Made by a program: the position numbers and the translations under genes | Shown: positions 14,356 through 22,209 of the stretch, in pieces | Position numbering within the stretch: the stretch's first letter is position 1 | Layout of the letters: each line of letters begins with the position of its first letter | Virus record (IMG/VR): IMGVR_UViG_3300008259_002390 | Location: 1 to 26,580 of that record | Source of the DNA: a virus | Direction: 5' to 3' (one strand) | DNA: 26,580 nt | The notes under the pieces: generated by a model | The model's database searches: none | Told to the model about the DNA's origin: nothing | What the model saw: only the letters and a program-made list of their open reading frames with translations

Positions 14356-17337
14356 ATGGGTAAAGATGAGAAAAAAGCAAAACCATCTGCTTATGCCAGA
14401 GCCGATTTGTTTGCTGCTATCGATAAAGCAGATGGCTTGTTAGACAAGGCACTTGCTGAGTCTGTTGAATCTAATACCGCAATGTTAGAAGGTAAAAGTC
14501 TTTCTAGTTTACTATTAGCAGAATTTGGTATTGATACAACCATTTTAGAAGCTATTACTCCTGAAGAACACCAGTTCCTTAAAAAGACAGTTAAAGATGC
14601 TGAACCTATCAAGCATAAAGCTGATGCTAATGCACTAATTGTACGATATACTAAAGAATACATTCCAGCAAGAGACAGACTAATTGCACGTATTAAAGAA
14701 GTGATTGCAGCAATTAAACCAGCAAGACCAGCAGCACCAGCAGCAGCTCCGGCACAAGGAGAGCGAAGTGGTGGTACAGCTACAGTTAAAGAAAATGTTG
14801 ATTTAGAAATGTTGCGTGAAATGTCGTTAACACCTCAAGGAAAAAAAGCAGGTGCCAAACTTTATGAACCAAGTATAACAGGATATCTAAGCCCCGATCA
14901 AGTAAAACATAACCTAGCGTTGTTAAAGAAAGGTCATGCTAAATTAGATTGGAGCGACCATGTGGGCAAAACAGTTAAAGACTGGGCAAATATGGCAACA
15001 TTTGATCTAGCCGACATGACGGCAGCGGCGGCTAGTAGTGCGTTTGATCCAAATACTAGTTATGCAAAAGAAAGAGAAAAGCAAAAAGCAATTGATCAAG
15101 CATATAATCAAAACCCAAATGCTTTAAATGTACGCACAGCATCAGATGCGGTTGGTTATAAACTAGATGCAAACAATCCTATTGGTAACATAACTATGGG
15201 AGATATATTAGGTTTAGTTGGTCCTAGTGGTGTTACAGCAGTGTTTAATGCAGGAAAAAATGTAGCAACTAAACTAGGTGGAAATGCTCTTGCCAAATTT
15301 GCAGGCGGAACAACCGCAGTAGTTGGTACATCACTTGGAACTAACCAACTTGATAATCTTGCTGTTGCAAATAGTCAAAGCAACACACCTGTAAGACCAC
15401 AACCTGCTGCTAAGTTTGATAAGAATATTAAAGCATTCCAAGAAGAAGTATTTAAAATTGATAAGAAAGCATTTCCAAAATATGGCCGAGATGGAAAAAT
15501 GGGCGGGGAAGTTCGTGCGGCTATTGCCAAGTATCCAGAAATAGCAAAGAAATATGGTTTAGCTCAAGCAAATACAACTACGACACAAACTGTACCAAGC
15601 GGTGAGGTTAATCAATCAGCTACACAAACTGTTGTTCCAGCTGATGCATCACCAACAGCATTAGCATCTGCATCTGCATCTGCTGATGGAACCGCAGGCG
15701 AACAAGAAGCTAGAAATGAACTAGACAAAATAAAAAATAATGCGGGTTTAACACAAGTAGCATCCGCTGAAGCGCCAGCGGCTGCAGCATCTGCTCAAGG
15801 ACCAAACCCAGAAGATGCACCTGAGAAAGAAATGGGTGCTGGTACACAATTGGCATCTGCAAATGGTGCAGCTAATGCTTCTCAAGAAATTGATCCAAAT
15901 CAAGTTAAAACTGCATTAGCTAAAGTAGGAGTTACAGGTAAAGAAATTACAGGTGATCAATTATTAGCACTTGCAGCTGAGTTTGGTATTACAGACGGTG
16001 CAGAAGTTGCATCAGCAGGTACTAGTGGCAGTTCAACTAGTGGCGGTTCATCAGGATCTGGTGCAAGCGCATTCATGAATCAATCAGCTAAAAATACAAC
16101 ATCTAATGCCAGCGATGGTGGATTTACACAAGGAACTACTGCTACTGCTGAATCAATCGAATTAGAACGTATACTTGCATTATCTGGTTTAGCTGAAGAC
16201 TATGACATCGACGAAGGCAAAACTGATAGCGGAATAAAATTTGCAAGTTGGGTTATTGATCAAATGATGGCAAGTGGTCCAAGAGGACAAAGATTAGCTC
16301 GACTTGCTAACGAACCATTAGCATCTAAAGTTGCCTCTCCTGGGGAACTTCGTGCTGCAAGAAAACTGGCTAAAGAAATTGAAGCAAGAGGACCTGTACG
16401 TCCAGCAACAGCGGCACCTGCTGCACCAGCGGCACCTGCTGCACCAGCAGCATTAAATCCAGCAGATGAAGCTGCTAGAGCGATTGTAGGAAAAACTCCA
16501 CAAGAACTTCAAGTAATGGCAAATAATCAAAGTCTTACTGCTTTACAAAGATCCGTTGCTAGAAAAGAATTAGAAAGACTTGGAATAAAAGTAAGTGATG
16601 ATGCTGCTAGTAAAACTGTTTCTAATGCAGAAAAAGTTGGCAGTAAGGTAGGTGATGATGCTGTTGCTAATGCAGAAAAAGTTGGCAGTAAGGTAGGTGA
16701 TGATGCTGTTGCTAAATTAACAGCAGATGCAGCCAAAGGCGAAGGACTATTGTACAAAGTTGGTTTCCTTGGCGGACGATTTGCTCGTTTAATCAAGAAT
16801 AATAAATTCGTAGCATTGTTAGCTGCGCTTGCGGCTCTAGGTATTGGCCTATATGTTGCTAATCGTAGTGATAAACCAGAACCAGGCCCTAATGGTCCTG
16901 AAGTTGATACTCAACCAGTTGTTCCAGGACCAGATGGTAAGTGCCCAACTGGTTATAAGTTAAGTCCAGATGGAAAAACTTGCGTAAAAGATACTGGACC
17001 AGCACCAGCACCAGCACCAGATCCAAAAGAAGAAGAACGCAAACGTCAACTTAGCGAACTTGAAGCTCTTCTTGCCAAACTATATGGTGGTTGGCCAACC
17101 GACCCAGAAACTGCTGAAACTATTAAAGCAGGCGTTGCTGCTGGAGCCAAAGCACCAGAAGGATTTAAAGAAGGTAGTGTTAGCACACAACCAGCAACTA
17201 GCGGCAGTAGTAGCAATAGTGGAGCACTAAGCGATAAAGTTGTAGATACTTCCGGTATGAACGCTCAACAACTAAGTGACCTAAGTTCTGCACAGACAGC
17301 TCGAATAGATGCATATAATCAAAAAAAAACTCAGTAA
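14356..17337 (+). CDS. Very large mosaic phage protein (main part of an interrupted gene)
   Basis: Counted from the ATG at 14356 the ORF has 993 residues, but the frame is open back to 14233. It is a mosaic. A helical N-terminal region is followed by a Pro/Ala linker (about 117-135). A segment at about 353-402 (KAFQEEVFKI... GRDGKMGGEVRAAI) resembles a peptidoglycan-binding repeat. Ala/Ser/Gly-rich linkers come next, then ESIELERILALSGLAED, a 15-residue tandem repeat and a hydrophobic helix at about 816-837 (NKFVALLAALAALGIGLYVA). A small Cys module (C863 and C876) precedes a PAPAPAP hinge. The features suggest a virion protein that contacts the envelope. It stops just after an A9 tract, and another frame continues. 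Confidence 0.65.
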   Translation: MGKDEKKAKPSAYARADLFAAIDKADGLLDKALAESVESNTAMLEGKSLSSLLLAEFGIDTTILEAITPEEHQFLKKTVKDAEPIKHKADANALIVRYTKEYIPARDRLIARIKEVIAAIKPARPAAPAAAPAQGERSGGTATVKENVDLEMLREMSLTPQGKKAGAKLYEPSITGYLSPDQVKHNLALLKKGHAKLDWSDHVGKTVKDWANMATFDLADMTAAAASSAFDPNTSYAKEREKQKAIDQAYNQNPNALNVRTASDAVGYKLDANNPIGNITMGDILGLVGPSGVTAVFNAGKNVATKLGGNALAKFAGGTTAVVGTSLGTNQLDNLAVANSQSNTPVRPQPAAKFDKNIKAFQEEVFKIDKKAFPKYGRDGKMGGEVRAAIAKYPEIAKKYGLAQANTTTTQTVPSGEVNQSATQTVVPADASPTALASASASADGTAGEQEARNELDKIKNNAGLTQVASAEAPAAAASAQGPNPEDAPEKEMGAGTQLASANGAANASQEIDPNQVKTALAKVGVTGKEITGDQLLALAAEFGITDGAEVASAGTSGSSTSGGSSGSGASAFMNQSAKNTTSNASDGGFTQGTTATAESIELERILALSGLAEDYDIDEGKTDSGIKFASWVIDQMMASGPRGQRLARLANEPLASKVASPGELRAARKLAKEIEARGPVRPATAAPAAPAAPAAPAALNPADEAARAIVGKTPQELQVMANNQSLTALQRSVARKELERLGIKVSDDAASKTVSNAEKVGSKVGDDAVANAEKVGSKVGDDAVAKLTADAAKGEGLLYKVGFLGGRFARLIKNNKFVALLAALAALGIGLYVANRSDKPEPGPNGPEVDTQPVVPGPDGKCPTGYKLSPDGKTCVKDTGPAPAPAPDPKEEERKRQLSELEALLAKLYGGWPTDPETAETIKAGVAAGAKAPEGFKEGSVSTQPATSGSSSNSGALSDKVVDTSGMNAQQLSDLSSAQTARIDAYNQKKTQ
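16624..16713 (+). repeat. Perfect 45-bp tandem repeat, two copies
   Basis: Copies at 16624-16668 and 16669-16713 are identical and encode NAEKVGSKVGDDAVA twice. A degenerate partial copy precedes them (KVSDDAASKT... from about 16588). Exact DNA identity implies recent duplication by slippage or recombination within the large mosaic gene. Confidence 0.92.
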
Positions 17338-17558
17338 CACCGGAACCAACAGCTAATCGTACTAGCCCTAAAGCAACACTAAGTTCTAAGGAAATGTCGG
17401 ACATTGATACGGCATTTCAATACCCTAGTTTAGCCAAGGGTGAAGTTAAAAAAGCATACGATAATGCTACGCCTGAAAAACGTGCCGCTGTAAAATCATA
17501 TTTAGATAGCAAAGGATATGATGCTAAAAAGACATTTGGTATAGATTTTTCATCATAA
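17320..17558 (+). CDS. -1 frame C-terminal extension of the large mosaic protein
   Basis: After the A9 tract (17321-17329) the -1 frame is open for 76 codons (NSVTPEPTANRTSPKAT... to KKTFGIDFSS) and ends with TAA at 17556-17558, three bases before the terminator stem. It has no start codon near its beginning. Its protein is helical and charged (LAKGEVKKAYDNATPEKRAA), like a real domain. In the main frame the codons CAA AAA AAA contain the heptamer A AAA AAA, a classical -1 slippery site. So the gene either makes a frameshifted long form or has lost one A in the homopolymer. Confidence 0.6.
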
Positions 17559-17560
17559 GA

Positions 17561-17589
17561 AAAACGGCAAATTTATTTTGCCGTTTTTT
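17561..17589 (+). terminator. Rho-independent terminator
   Basis: A perfect 11-bp stem (aaaacggcaaa 17561-17571, tttgccgtttt 17577-17587) with a 5-nt loop ends in six Ts (17584-17589). It directly follows the end of the large mosaic gene's -1 frame and separates the structural block from the replication block. The A-rich left arm would also let it work on the - strand. Confidence 0.92.
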
Positions 17590-17599
17590 AACTCTTCTC

Positions 17600-17628
17600 T
17601 TGATTTGTAAACATAAGTATAGTATAAT
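17600..17628 (+). promoter_or_regulatory. Sigma70-type promoter for dsbA
   Basis: TTGATT at 17600-17605 and a perfect TATAAT at 17623-17628 are separated by 17 bp, the ideal spacing, immediately downstream of the terminator. Transcription would begin near 17635, leaving a short leader with the taggag ribosome site before the ATG at 17653. Probably an early or middle promoter read by host polymerase. Confidence 0.85.
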
Positions 17629-17652
17629 AGGCAATATTATTAGGAGATTTAC

Positions 17653-17910
17653 ATGTCAGGACGCAACTACGGCGCAGAAGAAAAGGCAAAATTGGAAAGA
17701 CTAATCAGTGAAGGATCTACTGTACTACGTGAAATCGAAGATCTTCAAGAAGGCTTGAAAGAAACAGTTAAGGCAGTTGCAGAAGAACTACAGGTAAAAC
17801 CCAGTGTTATTAACAAAGCCATCAAAATTGCACACAAAGGCGATTGGCAGGCTTATAACGCTGATTGGGAAGAAATTGAAGCAGTTTTGGATATTACAAA
17901 ACGTATCTAA
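17653..17910 (+). CDS. dsbA: DsbA-like double-stranded DNA-binding transcription regulator
   Basis: The 85-residue helical protein starts with a charged YGAEEKAKLERLISEGSTVLREIEDLQEG. It contains AVAEELQVKPSVINKAIKIAHKGDW, a helix-turn-helix-like stretch. It resembles the DsbA proteins of T4-like phages, small dsDNA-binding proteins that bind near late promoters and aid late transcription; the LKETVKAVAEEL...KPSV pattern is what I remember from marine relatives. It has its own strong promoter and a taggag ribosome site. This is not the disulfide oxidoreductase of the same name: there is no CxxC and no signal peptide. Confidence 0.75.
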   Translation: MSGRNYGAEEKAKLERLISEGSTVLREIEDLQEGLKETVKAVAEELQVKPSVINKAIKIAHKGDWQAYNADWEEIEAVLDITKRI

Positions 17911-17922
17911 ATCTGCTATAAT
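17894..17922 (+). promoter_or_regulatory. Extended -10 promoter for gene 43
   Basis: TGCTATAAT (17914-17922) is a perfect extended -10. A weak TTACAA (17894-17899) stands 17 bp upstream of the hexamer, within the end of dsbA. Transcription would begin about 17929, so the mRNA leader is about 65 nt and would consist almost entirely of the two hairpins and the ribosome site described next. Confidence 0.75.
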
Positions 17923-17932
17923 ATAAAGGCAA

Positions 17933-17987
17933 GGCAGGCCATAATCTGCCGTATTTGGTATTTGCGAGCCTTAAATCGCATGGAGAG
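17933..17987 (+). promoter_or_regulatory. Tandem-hairpin leader, probable gp43 translational operator
   Basis: Two hairpins lie between the promoter and gene 43. Hairpin 1 has stem GGCAG/CTGCC (17933-17937 with 17946-17950) and loop GCCATAAT. Hairpin 2 has stem TGCGA/TCGCA (17963-17967 with 17976-17980) and loop GCCTTAAA. Both have 5-bp stems and 8-nt loops. The loops share GCC-TAA while the stems differ yet pair perfectly, which implies selection on structure plus loop sequence. Hairpin 2 abuts the tggagag ribosome site (17981-17987). In T4 and RB69, DNA polymerase represses its own translation by binding a 5-bp/8-nt hairpin just upstream of the ribosome site. The copies here are separated by 12 nt. 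Confidence 0.72.
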
Positions 17988-17993
17988 AAATAA

Positions 17994-20660
17994 ATGAGCT
18001 ATGTTGATGCATGGTTCGACCGCGACAACGATATTATTCGTGTGGTTGAACGCAACAAAAAAGGCGACAGAGAATTTAGAGATATTCCTGTACGTCACAC
18101 ACTTTATGTTAAAGACCCTAAGGGTAAACATCTATCAATTTACGGTGAAGCAGTAAGCCGTATTGTTTGTAAAAACACAAAAGAATTACGTAAAGAGCAA
18201 GCCATTAATAGTGGCAAAACTCTGTACGAAGCAGATATAAATCCAATATTTGTTTGCTTGAGTGAAAACTATCTCAATCAAGATGCTCCGAAATTAAATG
18301 TAGCATTTTTCGATATTGAGGTAGACTTTGATCCTGAACGCGGCTATGCAAGTCCAGACGATGCGTTTATGCCAATCACCGCCATTGCCGTTCACTTGCA
18401 ATGGTTAGATACTATGATTTGTTTGGCAATTCCTCCTAAAAAAGTTAGTATGGAAGATGCTAAAGAAATGGTCAAAGAATTTCCTAATACTTATTTGTTT
18501 GACAATGAAGCAGAGTTGTTAGACATGTTTTTGGATTTAATTAAAGATGCCGATGTGCTAACTGGCTGGAACAGTGAAGGATTTGATATTCCTTATACTA
18601 CTAACCGTGTTACTAAAGTCTTATCAAAAGAAGACACAAGACGTTTTTGTCTGTTTGAACAATTTCCACGCAAACGTGAATATGAAAAATTTGGACGTAC
18701 AGCAACAACTTATGATTTTATTGGTCGCGTACACGTAGACTATCTTGAACTTTATAGGAAATACACATATGAAGAAAGACACTCCTATCGATTGGATGCC
18801 ATCGCGGAATACGAGCTGGGTGAAAGAAAAACTCAGTATGAAGGAACTTTGGACCAACTCTACAACAACGATTTTAAAACGTTCGTCGAATACAACAGAC
18901 AAGACTGTGCGCTATTGGACAGACTTGATAAAAAATTAAAATTCCTAGATCTTGCTAATACACTGGCACATGAAAATACAGTATTGCTTCAAACAACGAT
19001 GGGTGCTGTTGCTGTAACTGAACAGGCTATTATTAACGAAGCGCATCGCAGAGGATTTGTAGTTCCTAATCGTCCTAAGATGAGTGAGCGAGAAGATACA
19101 GCGGCAGCAGGTGCGTATGTTGCGTATCCCAAAGAAGGCATTCAAGACTGGGTTGGTTCACTGGACATTAACAGTCTATATCCCAGTGCTATTCGTGCAT
19201 TGAATATGGGTCCAGAAACTATTGTTGGACAATTACGTCAAACAATAACTGAAGAATTCTTACAAAGCCAAATGGCAAAAGGTAAGAGTTTTGCGGCGGC
19301 GTGGGAAGGCGTTTTTGGATCATTAGAATACACTGCTGTAATGAATCAAGAGATTGGTTCAGATATTACTATCGACTGGGAAGATGGAACTAGTGATGTT
19401 GTATCGGCGGCAGAAGTTTATAGATTAATTTTTGAAAGTAATCAGCCTTGGATGCTTTCAGCTAACGGTACTATCTTTACCTATGAAAAAGAAGGTATTA
19501 TTCCAGGGCTACTTAAACGCTGGTATGCAGAACGTAAAGAGATGCAGGCCAAACTAAAGGAGGCTATCAATGCTGGTAACAAAATTGAAGAAGAATATTG
19601 GGATAAGAGACAGTTGGTTAAAAAGATTAACCTTAACTCGCTCTATGGTGCCATTCTCAATCCTGGCTGTCGCTTTTTTGATAAGCGTATTGGGCAATCT
19701 ACAACTCTTACAGGTCGACAGATCGCCAAACACATGGCTGGAAAAGTCAATGAAATCATTGCGGGAGAATATAACCATGTGGGCAAAGCCATTATCTACG
19801 GAGACACAGATTCCTGTTATTTTAGTGCTTACAAAACACTAAAGAAAGAAATTGATGCTGGACATGTTCCATGGACTAAAGAAACAGTTATACAGTTGTA
19901 TGATCAAATTGGTGAAGAAGTAAACACTACTTTTCCGCAGTTTATGTTAGATGCGTTTCACGTACCTAAGACTCGCGGAGAGGTTATTAAAGCAGGACGC
20001 GAAATTGTTGGTAGTAAAAGTCTATTCATTACTAAAAAGCGTTATGCCGTTCTTTACTATGACAAAGAAGGTAAACGAACAGACCTAGAAGGTAAGCCTG
20101 GTAAGATCAAAGCTATGGGATTAGATCTTAAACGCAGTGACACTCCAGAATTTATTCAAAACTTCTTAAGTGACATTTTAGAAAAAGTATTAACTGGTGC
20201 AACCGAACAAGATGTGTTAGATCATATTACACATTTTCGTACAGCATTTAAAGCCCGACCTGGTTGGGAGAAAGGAAGTCCTAAACGTGCAAACAACATT
20301 ACAGAATACGAAAGTAAAGAGAAGAAAGCTGGCAAGGCAAATATGCCTGGTCATGTTAGAGCAAGCATTAATTGGAATACGCTCAAAAGAATGTACGGAG
20401 ACAAATACTCCATGTCCATTACCGATGGACAAAAAGTAATTGTTTGTAAACTAAAACAAAATCCCATGGGCTTTACTAGTGTTGCATATCCAGTAGATGA
20501 ATTACGTTTGCCACAGTGGTTTAAAGATTTACCTTTTGACCACGAAGAAATGGAACAAACCATTATTGATAATAAATTGGGTAATCTTATTGGTGTACTA
20601 AATTGGGATATTCGAAGTACAGAAGAAAAAAATACATTTAACAGTTTATTCGAGTTTTAA
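17994..20660 (+). CDS. 43: Family B DNA polymerase (T4 gp43 type)
   Basis: This is the replicative polymerase with 3'-5' proofreading, 888 residues against 898 in T4. Exonuclease motifs: ExoI FFDIEVDFD (D107, E109), ExoII TGWNSEGFDIPY (from 190), ExoIII YNRQDCALLD (Y300, D304). Polymerase motifs: A DINSLYPS (D391), B KKINLNSLYG (about 543-552), C YGDTDS (D604, D606). All catalytic residues appear intact, and there is no intein or split. It is preceded by its own extended -10 promoter and a structured leader, and followed one base later by the UGDH-like gene. It would work with the clamp at 21478. Confidence 0.98.
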   Translation: MSYVDAWFDRDNDIIRVVERNKKGDREFRDIPVRHTLYVKDPKGKHLSIYGEAVSRIVCKNTKELRKEQAINSGKTLYEADINPIFVCLSENYLNQDAPKLNVAFFDIEVDFDPERGYASPDDAFMPITAIAVHLQWLDTMICLAIPPKKVSMEDAKEMVKEFPNTYLFDNEAELLDMFLDLIKDADVLTGWNSEGFDIPYTTNRVTKVLSKEDTRRFCLFEQFPRKREYEKFGRTATTYDFIGRVHVDYLELYRKYTYEERHSYRLDAIAEYELGERKTQYEGTLDQLYNNDFKTFVEYNRQDCALLDRLDKKLKFLDLANTLAHENTVLLQTTMGAVAVTEQAIINEAHRRGFVVPNRPKMSEREDTAAAGAYVAYPKEGIQDWVGSLDINSLYPSAIRALNMGPETIVGQLRQTITEEFLQSQMAKGKSFAAAWEGVFGSLEYTAVMNQEIGSDITIDWEDGTSDVVSAAEVYRLIFESNQPWMLSANGTIFTYEKEGIIPGLLKRWYAERKEMQAKLKEAINAGNKIEEEYWDKRQLVKKINLNSLYGAILNPGCRFFDKRIGQSTTLTGRQIAKHMAGKVNEIIAGEYNHVGKAIIYGDTDSCYFSAYKTLKKEIDAGHVPWTKETVIQLYDQIGEEVNTTFPQFMLDAFHVPKTRGEVIKAGREIVGSKSLFITKKRYAVLYYDKEGKRTDLEGKPGKIKAMGLDLKRSDTPEFIQNFLSDILEKVLTGATEQDVLDHITHFRTAFKARPGWEKGSPKRANNITEYESKEKKAGKANMPGHVRASINWNTLKRMYGDKYSMSITDGQKVIVCKLKQNPMGFTSVAYPVDELRLPQWFKDLPFDHEEMEQTIIDNKLGNLIGVLNWDIRSTEEKNTFNSLFEF

Positions 20661-20661
20661 T

Positions 20662-21432
20662 ATGAAAATTATAATTGCAGGATACGGATTTGTTGGTAAG
20701 GCAGTACATAATGCTTTGAAATCTGAACACGAAATTGTAATTGTAGATCCTCAATACACAACAAATGAAATACAATATCATCACGATGCCGATGGGTTGA
20801 TCATTTGTGTTAACACTCCTACAGGAGAAAATGGAATTATTGCAGAAAACATTGCCAATGTATTAGATCAAACTCCAATCTTTATGCCTGTGTTAATTAA
20901 AAGTACAGTAACACCTGCGGTTGTTGATGCGTTTGAAGAAATATATTCCAAACACAGTATTGTTTATAGTCCAGAATTTTTAAGAGCAGTATCTGCTAAT
21001 ACAGACTTTATCAATCAAAAATATATTGTGCTAGGCGGAGAAGATCCAGAATGTTTTTGGCAGGAATTATTTCAAACTACATTACCCAACTGTAATTTAA
21101 TTTTTAATTGTACTGCCCACGAAGCATGCCTAATAAAATATTCTGCTAATTCGTTCCTTGCTTTAAAGACCAGTTTCTTTAACCAAATATACGATATTTG
21201 TCAAAAGACAGGAATGGAATTTGATATAGTAAGACAAATTATATCGCAAGATAATCGAATTGGCAGTAGTCATACACTAGTACCTGGACCAGACGGACTA
21301 CGTGGATTTGGCGGGCATTGTTTTCCCAAGGACACAGAAGCATTTGTACATTGGGCGAACACTATTGAAGCACCTGTAACATTGGTAGAATCCGCTATCA
21401 ATTACAATAAAAAAGTAAGAAAAAACTCTTGA
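20662..21432 (+). CDS. UDP-glucose/GDP-mannose dehydrogenase family protein, short form
   Basis: Members of this family oxidise a nucleotide sugar to the uronic acid with two NAD+. The 256-residue protein has the N-terminal Rossmann signature GYGFVGKA, STVTPAVVDAF, YSPEFLR and KYSANSFLALKTSFFNQIYD in the central helix region. GFGGHCFPKD carries the catalytic Cys (C220). The C-terminal UDP-sugar-binding domain of the usual 390-450-residue enzymes is absent, which is how several phage versions look. The catalytic half is intact, so activity or a partner-dependent role is possible. Its start abuts the gene 43 stop. Later genes at 24502 and 25383 also encode NAD(P)-type oxidoreductases. Confidence 0.87.
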   Translation: MKIIIAGYGFVGKAVHNALKSEHEIVIVDPQYTTNEIQYHHDADGLIICVNTPTGENGIIAENIANVLDQTPIFMPVLIKSTVTPAVVDAFEEIYSKHSIVYSPEFLRAVSANTDFINQKYIVLGGEDPECFWQELFQTTLPNCNLIFNCTAHEACLIKYSANSFLALKTSFFNQIYDICQKTGMEFDIVRQIISQDNRIGSSHTLVPGPDGLRGFGGHCFPKDTEAFVHWANTIEAPVTLVESAINYNKKVRKNS

Positions 21433-21457
21433 CTTTAGACAAAAACCTAAATATAAT
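21429..21457 (+). promoter_or_regulatory. Sigma70-type promoter for the clamp operon
   Basis: TTGACT at 21429-21434 (overlapping the end of the previous gene) and a perfect TATAAT at 21452-21457 have a 17-bp spacer. A CTAAATA element (21447-21453) overlaps the -10 region and could double as a late-type core. The start site would be near 21464, giving a very short leader with ggag before the ATG at 21478. Confidence 0.85.
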
Positions 21458-21477
21458 CATTAAACATGGAGACTCAT

Positions 21478-22209
21478 ATGAAAGACATTTTACAAGACCT
21501 GGTAGCACATACACATAGCCTAGGATTTATTCCTTTGGTAAAAATTAGTTCTACTGAAGAAGCAACAGAAATCGAAGCTATGGCTGAAGACCGTAGTGTT
21601 ATTGTTAACGCAAAAACTAAAACACCAGTAGATGAATTTACAGGTGTGTTTGGTATGCCGAACCTAAATAAACTAGACATTCATTTGAAATGTCCAGAAT
21701 ATAAAGAACATGCAAAAATTAGTGTAACTAAGGCACAGCGTAATGGAGAAGAAATTCCAACAGGTTTGCACTTTGAAAACAAAGACGGCGATTTTGAAAA
21801 CGACTATCGTTTTATGAATACTGAAATTATTAATGAAAAATTGAAATCAGTTAAATTTAAAGGCGCTAAGTGGGATATCGAATTTGAGCCAAGCGTTGCT
21901 AGTATTCAACGTTTAAAGTTTCAAGCAAACGCACACAGTGAAGAAAGCGTGTTCCAAGTAAAAAGCGAAGACGACAACCTAGTGTTTAGCTTTGGTGATG
22001 CAAGTACACACGCTGGAGAATTTGTGTTTGAATCTGGTGTTACAGGTAAACTAAAACAAACTTGGTCTTGGCCTGTTGTACAAGTAATGAGCATTCTTAA
22101 CTTGTCTGGTAATATTACAATGAAAATTGCAGATGTTGGTGCAATGATGATTACCGTAGATAGTGGTGTTGCTGAATACAATTATATTCTTCCAGCACAG
22201 AGCAAGTAA
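21478..22209 (+). CDS. 45: Probable DNA polymerase sliding clamp (gp45-like)
   Basis: The start is set at 21478 (MKDILQDL) because ggag lies 7 bases upstream; the ATG at 21466 lies in the ribosome-site region and very close to the predicted transcription start. The 243-residue protein has alternating strand patterns and GVFGMPNLNKLDIHLKCPEY. It ends with IADVGAMMITVDSGVAEYNYILPA, reminiscent of clamp C termini where a strand pair closes the ring. The T4 clamp has 228 residues. Adjacency to gene 43 and an own strong promoter support a replication role. Sequence identity with T4 gp45 is not obvious by eye, so this is a family-plus-context call. Confidence 0.65.
   Translation: MKDILQDLVAHTHSLGFIPLVKISSTEEATEIEAMAEDRSVIVNAKTKTPVDEFTGVFGMPNLNKLDIHLKCPEYKEHAKISVTKAQRNGEEIPTGLHFENKDGDFENDYRFMNTEIINEKLKSVKFKGAKWDIEFEPSVASIQRLKFQANAHSEESVFQVKSEDDNLVFSFGDASTHAGEFVFESGVTGKLKQTWSWPVVQVMSILNLSGNITMKIADVGAMMITVDSGVAEYNYILPAQSK

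Noticed and set aside
16400-16455. Short repetitive gcacct/gcacca units, considered as a repeat array
   Set aside because: They simply encode a Pro/Ala linker with varied codons; no spacers or structure suggesting a CRISPR or origin.
16880-16900. Another GCCCTAAT loop-like match to the gene 43 operator loops
   Set aside because: The flanking bases do not pair, and it lies within coding sequence.
17653-17910. Thiol oxidoreductase DsbA
   Set aside because: The name is shared only; there is no CxxC motif or signal peptide, and the protein is a small helical DNA-binding type.
18745-18939. Open frames on both strands inside gene 43
   Set aside because: Gene 43 is unbroken with all motifs across this region; these frames have no protein features and are shadows.
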